A stretch of 64,000 bases of DNA from Athripsodes cinereus (taxonomy: Eukaryota; Arthropoda; Insecta; Trichoptera; Leptoceridae), in assembly GCA_947579605.1 (NCBI GenBank), contig OX388307.1, positions 6,239,237 to 6,303,236 on the forward strand, given 5' to 3'. Below, piece by piece: positions 52,976 to 64,000 of this stretch. The notes under the pieces are model-generated. The model was not told where the DNA came from. It saw only the letters and a list, made by a program, of their open reading frames with translations, and did no database searches. Position 1 is the stretch's first letter; every line of letters starts with the position of its first letter. Position numbers and translations under genes: made by a program.

Positions 52976-53733
52976 AAGTTAATATAATTGCAACCTAATA
53001 CAATGTTTAATAAACATATTTTAGCATAAAATGAGTTTAGATCAATTAAAATGCACAGGACATGTAAAACAAATTGTTTTGGTATAAAATTATAATATTA
53101 CCGCATATCATATTGTTGTTATTTCTATTCATTTCATGAAGTAAGTTTCTATAGTTCCAGTGAGTTTCATGGTCACCCTATTATTTCGGAATAAAATTCG
53201 GCAAACAATAAAAGAATATAATAATATATAATTTGGTCCAGGTAAATGTAAACATGTGGTGCACATGAATGTAATTGGAAATACGTTTGATGTAGGTACC
53301 CATGCATCTATTTAAAACAACAAAATATACATTGTGTTCTTCGTGCCATAAATATTGATTGTTAAAATGCACATTTACTAATATTATTAATTTGTTTTTA
53401 TTATCAACGTCTGCAAAACTAAGATATCTGTAAATTTCTTTTAGTCTTATTCGAGACTTCAAAAACGCATCATATTATTTTGTCGGGTTCATTTTGGCAG
53501 AAAATTTAAATTATTTCTTTAGCATATTTTGCTTTTGGTGTCAGATAATTCATGTGTGCCTGTTTTTAAAATCAAATAAACTAATCTAATTTAAGTGCAT
53601 TGTGCTCGTGGTTTAAATATAATAATAATGAAAATATTTCATAATTTTCACATATTTTGTATAAATCAAAAAGTGCTTGTGTGTGTGTTTTTCGTATAAT
53701 AAATTTAATATTTTTGTAACTTCTTGAGTCATA

Positions 53734-54278
53734 ATGGCCCAGCGACTTTTGACCGATGCTGAAATTGAGAATGTCGTCCAAGAAATCGATTCTGACTTTG
53801 ATTTTAGCGATGACGAAATTTCCGATATAGCATTTGATCCAGAGATTGAAGACGATGAACAAAGCTTTAGTTCTCCTACCGCGCCTAATGTAAATTTGGA
53901 AGAACGTAATCTTTTCTCTTCTTGGGTAACTGATGACTCGTTTGTTCCAATTGTTCATAATTTTGATGATTTTACTTCGGGAATTAATGTGGAAACGGGG
54001 TTGACAGAAAATTCTACAGAACTCGATTTTACAAGCCTCCGATTATACCCCAAACAAAATCCGTAGAAAATCCGTTACGTTTATGTTGCTCTAATCAAGT
54101 GAAACCTTAATCTATTCAAAGCACAGGAAAAAAAATATATAGGGAATGTCACGTATGTTCACATACTGTGTTAGGAAAGAAACGCAGAAAAATGACACGT
54201 TTTATGTGTGCGTTTTGTAAAGTAGCATTATGTGTAGATCCTTGTTTTGCTATATATCATTCAAAAGAAACTTACTAA
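53734..54278 (+). pseudogene. piggyBac-like transposase with the catalytic core deleted
   Basis: 53734-54066 is an intact frame of 110 codons starting MAQRLLTDAEIENVVQEIDS, then an acidic DFDFSDDEISD and DPEIEDDEQ stretch. This is the usual N-terminal region of piggyBac-like transposases. About 75 bp later, in another frame (54141-54278), comes RECHVCSHTVLGKKRRKMTR followed by FMCAFCKVALCVDPCFAIYH and a stop, the C-terminal Cys/His zinc-binding domain of the same family. The ~350-residue DDD catalytic middle is absent and stops separate the two parts. Either an internal deletion derivative or, less likely, a domesticated short protein from the first frame. No TTAA termini were recognised around it. 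Confidence 0.82.
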
Positions 54279-54281
54279 CTA

Positions 54282-57060
54282 TCCGTCATCCAAATATTTG
54301 TGTTAAAACTGTGGAGCTATTTTATAAGTTACCTAGTGATAAAAATTGTGCAAAATTTTACCATATAGCTCATTTGGATTTGGTGCAGAAAAGGATTCAT
54401 CTTTCCGTTAGCGACACAACATCGGGGTAAGTGTATGTATTCTCTCTGTGCATAGTAGTATTAGTGTATCATGGCGGTTAGAATACGTTGAAAAGCGTGA
54501 TTTTTTTATTCGTTGAATTTTTTTAAATGCGAACATAATATTGATGATTTTTCTCAACTAATCAAAACTATAATATTTCTAAAATATATTTCCGAAATTT
54601 CGTTTAAGTGCATCATGTATACATTGAGAAATTTGAATTTGGAGAACAGTCTTCAAAACCCTCGCAACAGTGTAATTCCTAGTGTTCTTATTTTGGCGCG
54701 TCGAAAAAGTTAAAAATCTCCCGTTTACCTTACATGACTTAACATTAATTTGCCTGACGATGTTAGCGGAAGCTTTCGAAAGTCGGCTCGTAAATTAATG
54801 GTCACCGATGGAATCACATCTTACCTGTAGTCTACACATATCCTTTTGTCTGTTCTAAGTTGCCATCCACCGTTTGATTGTTACGTTATTTCGATGAAAA
54901 ACATTTAGGTGAAGAGAATGGATAACAAACAAACTGACATTCCAGAAATCTCCATGGATAAAGAAGAGTGGAACTTTAATGTGTATCGTGTTATATTAAA
55001 TATCACACAGCTCACAAGATTCTGAAAGAGACATTGGAGTCTGGGAGACATGCGAGCATGCAATACATAATTCTCTCGGTCATGTTAGTATGCACAATTT
55101 ATTGTATTGCAAACTCATGGACCAGTTTGCAGTACATGTACAGACTAAGGTAGTAATAATACATAACATCGAATGTCTGATGAGTGGGTCTGGGTAAGTG
55201 ACTGAATACGTAACCGTATGTATAATGTACCATGTACACTGTACATAGTGTGGTTGTCGGTTGTTAGGTGAGCACCATGTTGGTAAGTACTTGAACAGGA
55301 CAAGGGCCCAGGTTCAAGGCTGCGTGGGATTGATAACATACATATTAGGTATATGCATGCACTTATACCTAACGACGACCGAAATTGCATATTACATAGC
55401 GCGCAATGTTGTGTTGCTAACGCGCCATACAGATGTGCGAAACCAAAAATTATTTTGATTAATTGAATTTGGACTTATTTTCCAATAGCCCTCGTTTGAA
55501 GTAAGTCTTCTCATTATTCTAATTGATAAAAAGGCATAAAAGATCACTACTGACGGAGGAAATAAGTTACACAATATGTCTCCAGCCAAGTCTGACTGCA
55601 ATGTGACTCCTTTTATGATGAAATAAAATTTACAGAAGACATGCACAGACGTCGTGGTAATTAACTAGTTTTTATCGGAAAAAACCGAGAGTTGTTGGAT
55701 AGGGAATTTTATAATCTATGAGTACTATGAGAACTTTTGTAGGGAAATTGCAGGTGTGATTGCAATCAATATTCGAAACAAATCATCGCGATAGTTTCAA
55801 AACAGTTTAATTATGATCATTGTTAAACTAAAATCTTCTGAGTGATGCAATGATAGTAGACATAAAAAAATTGTATTCAGCTCTCAGATGATAAATTGGT
55901 TTCGCGTACCAAGGATTGCCTCCTCCACGGCATTGATGCACAATGGTGCATGGATGTTACCGCAAGTGATGTACCTAATTATGTACAATATAATATATAC
56001 ATACTTAATATTATGTCTAAGTAATATCGCAATAATATATAGGTATGTATTGTGGATCTCAAACATTGATCGGCTCTCACCCAAGTACGTGTATGCATAC
56101 ATATGTATGTACATTGTGATATATTATATCAGTCCTGAGGTAGACTTTCACATGCGGGACATGGCAGAACCAGATTGCAGTGAGTGTAGAGCAGAGCAAT
56201 AAACACATATAATATAATAACTAAATACAATATAATAAAACACATACCTACACTAATTTCTTGACTTAACTTGACTTCGATTATCGTCTATTTTTCATAC
56301 ACATATTATTAATTTTGGATTTTTGTTGGATCCTTTTTTTAAATTTCCTCCCAGTCTTGATGCTTTTCGCGAAAGCAAAGCAAAAAATACGACATATTCT
56401 ATAGGAAATTTCACTTATTCAATTCATTGAATGGCTCGTTTCTCATTCATTCCTCCAGTGGGTAGGTGTTTACAGCAAATTATTTATAGGTGAGTATATT
56501 TACTTGTACCAACTGCACAAATTATTTGTATAAAAAAATAATCAGTCAATCTTTAAATTTTCAAAATTAACGCAAATAAACTCTCTTGGTTTAGGATATA
56601 GGCAATTTATTTTCGGAAGGATCTTCTTCTTTCCTCATTGCTTGAAAGGTAAAACATCCAATTTTTTACTAAATCGTATCTCATTGACTTGCCTACTTTT
56701 CTATTGAATAACAGTTTTTTATGAAGATAATTATCAATTTTTGGAAGTATAATTATCATAATTGCGTCCAAGTTAACCCTGTACGCAGATTCATATTAGA
56801 ATTAGAGCTACGCATCTATGCTATTAATAGGTATATTATTATATCGAAAGTATCAATGATTATCGATAATAATATCGAGGCAATACTGTATAATGTGTCT
56901 GTGGATAAAGGTACAGGCGGTGCTTAGTAACAGTGCGGAGATGCACTTCATACCTACCATATAACCATATATATCAATATGGTACATAATGTATTATGTA
57001 TTTCAAACATAATATAATATAATATCTGTACATGTACATGCACTCACTATACATACTTAT
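54282..57060. other. AT-rich region without recognised gene
   Basis: 54282-54430 has a 66-codon frame (overlapping in another frame the end of the piggyBac remnant) and ends in a GTAAGT donor-like site at 54427, but I recognise no product. 55260-55400 is slightly GC-richer. Otherwise nothing. Confidence 0.4.
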
Positions 57061-57061
57061 A

Positions 57062-57175
57062 TGTAGATATAATATATCTTCAATATGCATGTGATGCGAT
57101 AGTCCATATTAATACTGTAGATATAATACATATATCTTCAATATGCATGTGATGCGATGGTCCATATTAATACTA
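57062..57175. repeat. 58-bp tandem duplication
   Basis: TGTAGATATAATA..TATCTTC, AATATGCATGTGATGCGAT and GTCCATATTAATACT occur twice, 58 bp apart (AATATGCAT at 57082 and 57140), with a 4-bp CATA difference. Confidence 0.85.
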
Positions 57176-57584
57176 TAATATTAATATGATTATACAATAT
57201 CTTATGTAGATACATACTATCATACCATGATGCCTCATAAATAGGTATGTAGGTAATTAATATCTTTACATTTATCATCTGTGGGTGAGATTCTGTCGTG
57301 TGATACGAGAACAATACTCACGTATTATCAATCATGTTACTGTGTTGTATTAAACATTAATTCCATGAGTGAAGCTAATGTGGATGTAATGTCCTAGAAT
57401 TAATGAATTTTACAGTGTAGCTGAAGTGCTTTGGCACGTAAATAACATTTTAATATTGTCTACAATAATAATACGTAATAATAAAGGGAACCAAAAATAT
57501 CTAGCGAAATAGAATAAACTACGACAAAACATGGCTTTAATATTACCTATGTTGAATAGTAGATAGATAATTAAAATGGAAATG

Positions 57585-57795
57585 GACGGGGTACTCAGCT
57601 AGACAAAGATGGAAAAGATCAAAGATGGAAAAACTATATAGTGGGATGGAGACCATGAGGGGATAAAAGAAGTATAGCGAGACGTTTGCTTGATGACAGA
57701 AAAAAATAGTAGTGATAATTGCAGAAGGCTAAAGACAAAAAGCCTGATTATTGGGGAAGTCATATGTTACGCAGTGAACGAAGGTGGTTGATTAG
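57585..57795 (+). mobile_element. Degraded non-LTR retrotransposon RT C-terminus (family L5)
   Basis: KWTGYSARQRWKRSKMEKL is followed after stops by EGRQK.., LLGKSYVTQ and TKVVD. This corresponds to the W.GH.AR..D.RWT........R..G RP..RW.DDI........W...A.DR..W..LGEAYVQQWT arrangement of LINE C-termini. Confidence 0.65.
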
Positions 57796-57799
57796 GTAA

Positions 57800-59600
57800 G
57801 TATCATCTTCAGCATCACGACGCTATGAAAGCAGGATATTATTTGCATCAGAAAGATGAAGTAAAGGTAGACACAAGTTTATTCGGTGTCGAGGTGGTAG
57901 TAAGGAAAGTAGCAGGCAATAGGTGAGTGTTGTATGAAGAAGGAGAAAGGAAAGAATAGGTAGGTACATCCTGGTTGCATTTGCACACAGACGATATCGT
58001 CTCGTCTGGCATCTGTCGACATCGGATGTTGCGAGGTTAATAACTATTCACGTAATACGTACAAATATATCTCCCGGCATATTATTTATCTCAGAGGAAG
58101 TAATGCATATTTCTACATCCGTACTTATACCTATCTGAAGCGATAGCTAATAGTGAATCTTACGGAAATTGTGCTGGTTATAAATAACTTTTGTTTTGTG
58201 TTACAACTCACAAAAGATCTGTAGATAGAATAATCGTAATTTTCATTATTTCACCCTGACACTCTCGAGCCCTTTTACTTAACGTTGATTAAATGTAGTT
58301 AGTCCACCAATTTGTGAAAAACTATGATCCTGATGTGGCTATAGTTTATATGTTATATGTTATCTTCACTGGTTTGCTTATTGCTAAATATGTAATAGAC
58401 CATTGTATTTTTTGTATCAACTGTATGTATCCTGTAAAATTGAAATAAATAAATAAGTTAAACTCTTTTAGGAAAATATGTGAATAATTTAAACAAATGA
58501 GATTTACAATTTTGATTTACAAGAGATGATGTGATGAGTATGGTAAATGTAATCGAATGAAAAATTTATACATTTATCGTTTTTCTTGCTAGAGTCCAAA
58601 TGTTCTAGATTTGAAAATTACAAATGAATTAAATGTTAGGCGGTGGGCGGTGCCGCCACAATAAAATACAGATAAGTTAGTGTGAAATAAAGTTATCACT
58701 GAAATCGTTTTGAAACATTGAGTTTCCTGGTGTGATTCCGGATAAACAATGCAAAAGTTTTAGTCGGTGTATACCTACTTGCATATAGTAGGGTTTTGGT
58801 ATCAGTATATCATACTCGTATAGCAATCAGCAACAAGCACAGGTGTTATTATTCTTGCAAAGGGATGTAACCACACTGTCTCTTTGGATATAAACAATAA
58901 TAATTAAGTAGGAACTTTGTATGTAAACTCTGGTACTCTATTTATCAATGCACATCTGTAATGTAATGTAATGTAGAGCATGGGTAGTGGTATAGATTCC
59001 ACCTGTTAAAAAGTGCGGATGTGAAATGTGCCGATTAAATCAGTAACAAAGAGGAAACAATGAGGCAACACCACGCAACTGTAATAATATGTATATGATC
59101 TTTTGTAATACTTTTAACAAAAAAAAAACTTTAAACAATGCGAATACAATAAAAGTTGTCTATTAGTGACACAGAGCAATAGACAGGAGAAAGCTCGGCG
59201 TTTTATTGATTTATACTTGGAGGAGATAAAGTATATCAGAGATAGAAACAGATTCACTTCATGAAAATCGAACAAATGCTTCGGTAGCTGCTCAAACTTT
59301 CGTAGGACGAAATAGAATTCTACAGTTACATCCTGCATCGGGTAAAAATAATATTGGATGATCTCTAAGTAGTCAATGTTCATTTATAATTGGCATGACT
59401 ATTGTGTAATTTTCCAGCTAACCTATAACAGGTGAAGATAATAAGAAACTTTAATATTTTTTTATACGCACGATTTGCCGATCACCTCAAATACATACTC
59501 ATGAATCCGCAACAGTATAATTATTTTGATAGTAGCTGCACAATATATAGGTATTAGTAGTGGTGGTTTGTATCTCCCCTAATTTGTAGAATCGCACAAG
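57800..59600. other. AT-rich region; one family A scrap and one LINE tail
   Basis: 58290-58345 (TAGTTAGTCCACCAATTTGT, CTGATGTGGCTATAG) is a family A 3' end. 58400-58460 ends ..AAATTGAAATAAATAAATA like a LINE tail. Nothing else. Confidence 0.45.
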
Positions 59601-59815
59601 GAAACGACAGGTGAGACGAGCAGAGATTTATTTATACCAATACCAACTAAATAATATAGTTTTTGTAATAAATAGGTATGAGTTTAAGTGTATCTGTATC
59701 AATACATCGCCTGCTGATTATTGTTTTGTACTAATCCATATTATATTCTCTCTATTCCAAATCCGGCATCATAGAGATCACTCACAATATAGAAACTATT
59801 GACAATAATATAGAA

Positions 59816-60073
59816 ATGGAACTGGCCGTGAATAGACTTACTGAGCCCAATAGAGCCGGTAAGTCCAACTTCTACGAGAGGGCCTTTGGTGTTGTAGGAC
59901 CAGTTATGTGGAATCGCCTACCGGTGCTGCTGAGAGATGGTCAGACGGTCACTAGCTTCAGAGGCAAATTAAAAACTAAACTCTTCACTGGCGCCCTTGA
60001 GACGGTCTAGAGACTGTAAAACGGCGTCATAAATAAAATAAAATCATCCAAAATCATCATCATCATCATCAAT
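59816..60073 (+). mobile_element. 3' end of a second CR1/jockey-like LINE
   Basis: The 64-codon frame 59816-60010 contains NRLTEPNRAGKSNFYERAFG, VVGPVMWNRLP and SFRGKLKTKLFTGAL, the F...GP..WN.LP...R......FK..LK..L pattern at the end of CR1/jockey ORF2. The stop is followed by AAACGGCGTC and an (ATC)n tail at 60056-60071. Confidence 0.82.
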
Positions 60074-60079
60074 GTTTAC

Positions 60080-63000
60080 TTAAGAAGATATAAATAATGA
60101 AATTCGTTCATAAATACGTAGAAATGTGTGTTTGTTTCATGTGCTGCTTTATTCTCTTCTATTCCATAGAATCAATCGAATTCGTCAATTTACCTACCAA
60201 AGGATAAATGGAAAATAATAAACTATCCACCTTTTGTACCTACTATAATATCAAAACCAATTAATTACTAATTACGTAACACACGTTGTGCATAAAAATT
60301 ACTTGAACTGAAAGAAATTCCGCAGCACAATGCTGAATTCGTATTCAACTATCTATGAATGAGGAATAAAATAAAATAATAGATAATAATAATTAAATAT
60401 CACGCCTCAGACATCGAAGTGATGGATTGACAAATAAAACTGTCAAAAAATATAATTGATATTCTGGGTAACGTCGGGTTATAATTATTAACTTTACTGC
60501 TAGTTTTGGCGGGATATGTTTTTTTGTTAACGTTATTATTCTAACATGTAAACAGGTAGTTGTTAACGGTGCAGATAGATCTGGTGGCAAAGTGAATTAT
60601 TTATTACAAGATGTACAGTTAAGCGATCTGGATATGGAAACAAATCGTAGAGGGTTTATTAAATTGTAATAACAAGACACTTAAAAATCGCATTGTAAAA
60701 GTACCTTCGATTTCTAAATAAAAATATCTACCTACCTAAGTATACGAAATGGCTGACACCTATTAACTCAACTAATCGTTACGCAATATAAGGATACCTA
60801 AGGTAAGTTAATCAAACAGTTAATTGACATTGAATAATGACCACTTAATAAAATCTAAAATCTCTCAAGTTAAAGGTGATACAGAGACTATACAGCGACT
60901 AATCAATGTGCAAAAATACTCAATAAAATCTTAACCTTTTGAAATCCCTCGAAGATATATTTTTTTATAAATATTATGATTTGAACAACCCCCGATAAGT
61001 GTAAGATCCACCGATTTGAATGGCACAATAAAGCAATATAGACTATAAATATCATCCCCCAAGTACATTCACGCATATAACATAATATGTACCTACCTAT
61101 AGGGGATGAGGGATGAAAGAAATAAATTAATATCTTACGCAATAGGAAGTGATAGCAGGTATCTATGCATCAATCAAATCATTCATCAACATTGTATGTG
61201 TGATATTTTACATTTTTTTATACAAAATTTTCTCCGTTAGAAGTCGGGCAGGTGTACGTTTCTTTTTTTTTTAATTTATAATTACGTCACTGGTTGCCTA
61301 CACTTTTTCCCCTAAAGTTAGTATTCTACTGTACTATCACGGTATGTGGGGTAGCTAATAAACTCATTGCGGTAATGTGCTGAGGTAATATTGAATTACA
61401 AAAGCAGTCAGTAGGTATCTAGATTGGCATATTTCGAATTTTCGCTCAGAAGGTGCAGAAATTAGATTCTGCAGCTGACTCCGTCTGCAATTCTGTTTCA
61501 TTACTAGTCGATATATTTTTCACCGATATAAATATGTATGTGCTATGGTTTTAAAGACATTTTGGTATTTCAAAAACACACAACTATATATATTTACTTT
61601 TGGTAATATCAAAATGCGCACAATTCTCATGTCAAGTAGAAAATAAATTATTATTAGAATATTGAATACCACTATGCCAAAAACACGATATATAGGTACT
61701 TATATAGTGGGCCTTAACCTAAATACAGTAGGGATGAATAATTTCGCTGATATAATAATCAAAACCACCCCTATAAGTATTACAATAGGACAACAACACT
61801 GTGATAATCTTCCCATGAGTTTTTTATCATCTTTTAAAATACGGGATCATCTTTTTTTGGGTAAAAATAAAATATATATAAAAAAAAACAATAAAATACC
61901 ATTATTTTTAAAAGAATACTCCTGTGTGAATTCCGCAATCATAACGGTTTACTTGAGATGGGTATGTTTTTTTTTATTACCTATATCAATACAATATACA
62001 AAAGGATGTAGCGATTTTATACAAATAACAACATTAAAAAAAAACTACGCGATTTTTTGTATAAAATAGATTCGCTATTATTTTACATGCCGTGAGAAAA
62101 TCTTACGGATCAAACAAAAGAGCGACAGAATACATTATTATGAAGTATTGTCATCTTTTTTAAGACTTTTTTGTTGGTAGTTTTGTATACTTAATAAAAC
62201 AATATTGTATGATTTTTTTACCTAGTTACAGGGATAATAATATCTATAATCTACATTTTTGACATTAGATGTCGTTAATGCTTACATCTGTTTACTTTTT
62301 AGATGACTATTACAAATTTCGTTTCCGTTATTTGATTGATTTACCTACAATCAAGACACATATTATGTAGGTACTGATCCTCGATGTATTCATTTGATAT
62401 CAACGCACTATAGCTTTTATGCCGAGACTAACCAGTTTATGTAAGTAGATCTATGCAACTTGGTCTAACAACACGATCTTTTATGAAATTGTAATGTAAT
62501 GAAAGTGCACACTTTGACATAACATCCTATAGCTACCATACTGTAACGAATTCGAAGACGATCAATTTATTTTATTTAAATAAATATCCATTTCATTTTC
62601 AGTTCTGGACTACAACCCCTTGTGGTCAAGCTCTTTGACAATATCAATGACTTTGTGAGTCGAAACCAGAGCAATCAATTATTATAAAAAAGGAGTAAAG
62701 TGTGTGTTTTTAACATAAATTAATATGGGGTTTTACAAAATATAAGTAGGTAACTCGATCAATTACTTACATGTTTAGATTACTTGGTTTGCAAGGACCT
62801 TATTTAGGAAGTGTTATAATATTCACTGCTGAATCAATTTAAATTGTTGGTTGGTTCCAATATGACAGTTTTTTCTTGTATGTGGTATTGGTTTAATACT
62901 GAAAAACAAAGTTAGTTACATAAATATGGGATTGAATGGGAACAACTTTAAAAGTCATTGAATAAATTAAATATTAATATTAGAGCAATCAAAACAAAAC

Positions 63001-64000
63001 AGGTGTAAATGAATACATCACAAAATATTAGGCAAAGGGGTGAAATGAAATTAAAATGAAATAAAAACACGACATCTAATCTATGTAAATTAGTAGGGAA
63101 CACCTTATGCAAATTTTAGAGGGGGTTAACCCAATGGCACTATTCATTATGACAAGGTGTAAACATTCTTATAACATAACTCAGTGTAAAAGAATAGACC
63201 TGTTTGCGGAAATACATAGCACAGAACTATAATACGCGATAATATTAATAGGATAGCAATATTACGGTGTTTGTGTGTGTGTCCATGACCTATGTCTACA
63301 AATTCATTGTTAGGAGTGTTGGCCGTGTGTCGAGGACTTCTGTTCTGACTATTTGGAATTATTCAGCCTTGGTTTTCCGCTTTGTCGGATAACAATGAGG
63401 ATAACATAAAAAGCACACAACGTACGTATGTATGTATGTATGTGTGTGTGTATATCTCATATATTATAACCAATACACTTCTATGATGTGGAATGTGGAT
63501 GTTATACATTTCTACTAAATACTTACCTAATAATGTTATATACCTATAATAAATGCAAAACTCACGGATGGTACCTACATACATAGATAACGACCGGGGT
63601 CAATGATCTAAAAATGACTAATGATGGCATCGACACAAAAGAGGCATATTATGTACCTAGCAATAAGTAAATCAAATCTACACGATCAAACCCATTTTCA
63701 TAATGCAAATTGATTGCTATGGTGGAATATTATTAATCGAAAAGGTATGCATGTTATATTTATCTATACTATCGCTGCATACGTCACTAATGGGATGTCC
63801 AGTGTGAGAGCCTACCAGCAAGAGAGACAATATTTCTTGTATTTATTGGTGCTGTTGAGACGGTCTATGTACTGTGAAACTGCACCAAAATCAAATCGTT
63901 CCATCATTATTCGAATCAGACATTAAAATGTTGTTATTAACTAGAAAGGAGCCATCTGCTCACTTGTGTAAAAAGCTGATACCTAATGGTGGATAAATTA
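60080..64000. other. AT-rich end of window, no gene recognised
   Basis: 61330-61375 (ACTATCACGGTATGTGGG, GTAGCTAATAAACTC) is a family A scrap. 63421-63455 is a (GTAT)n/(GT)n microsatellite. 63840-63885 (GGTGCTGTTGAGACGGTCTA, TGTGAAACTGCACC) is another scrap of the LINE end seen at 59990. Remaining open frames are short and compositionally like intergenic DNA. Confidence 0.45.

Noticed and set aside
59611..59802. 63-codon frame upstream of the LINE end
   Set aside because: Out of frame with the LINE sequence and without any recognisable motif.
61662..62069. 135-codon frame, among the longest single frames in the last 10 kb
   Set aside because: Rich in Asn, Ile, Lys and Phe as expected from AT-rich DNA, contains poly-Lys codons from A runs, and shows no domain or splice context.

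Overview
This window looks like a piece of an animal, most probably insect, nuclear genome. It is strongly AT-rich, its one recognisable host gene is split by GT-AG introns, and most of the rest is old interspersed repeats. I could not settle the order from sequence alone.

Positions 325-11917 (+ strand) hold the 3' three quarters of a SAM50 gene, the beta-barrel core of the mitochondrial outer-membrane sorting and assembly machinery. Nine constitutive exons encode 384 residues and a stop. The N-terminal ~80 residues, with most of the POTRA domain, must lie upstream of the window. Two further small exons (5744-5779 and 10455-10520) have good splice sites and keep the frame whether included or skipped, so they are candidate alternative cassette exons. 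The SAM50 introns and 3' flank carry short transposons whose ends and target-site duplications can be read directly: hAT-type (2436-2633, 5413-5573), a 1.3 kb element flanked by TTA (8323-9619) with a pogo-type element nested in it (8577-8905), and a TTAA-flanked element (12096-12618) lying just after the stop codon.

From about 12 kb to the end I find no further host gene. 13-21 kb holds a 597-bp direct duplication, two more hAT elements (17245-17570, 19670-20063) and many SINE copies. 21351-26258 is a 4.9 kb DNA transposon with 16-bp perfect terminal inverted repeats. It has two converging genes: a multi-exon gene resembling DUF4806 proteins (+) and a truncated, frameshifted piece of a CACTA-like transposase (-). 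26.5-34.4 kb has the 3' ends of several non-LTR retrotransposons, a 60-65 bp minisatellite in two blocks, and tRNA-derived SINEs. 46.9-48.2 kb has a 5'-truncated CR1/jockey-like reverse transcriptase end (-). 53.7-54.3 kb is a piggyBac-like gene that has lost its catalytic middle. The last 10 kb is almost empty apart from retrotransposon scraps.

The most abundant repeat (family A, about 20 copies, ~250 bp) ends in the same 3' sequence as the non-LTR element at 26571-27178. This suggests a non-autonomous element that borrows the machinery of that LINE. Apart from SAM50 the window reads as a transposon graveyard with several layers of nesting that can be dated relative to one another.
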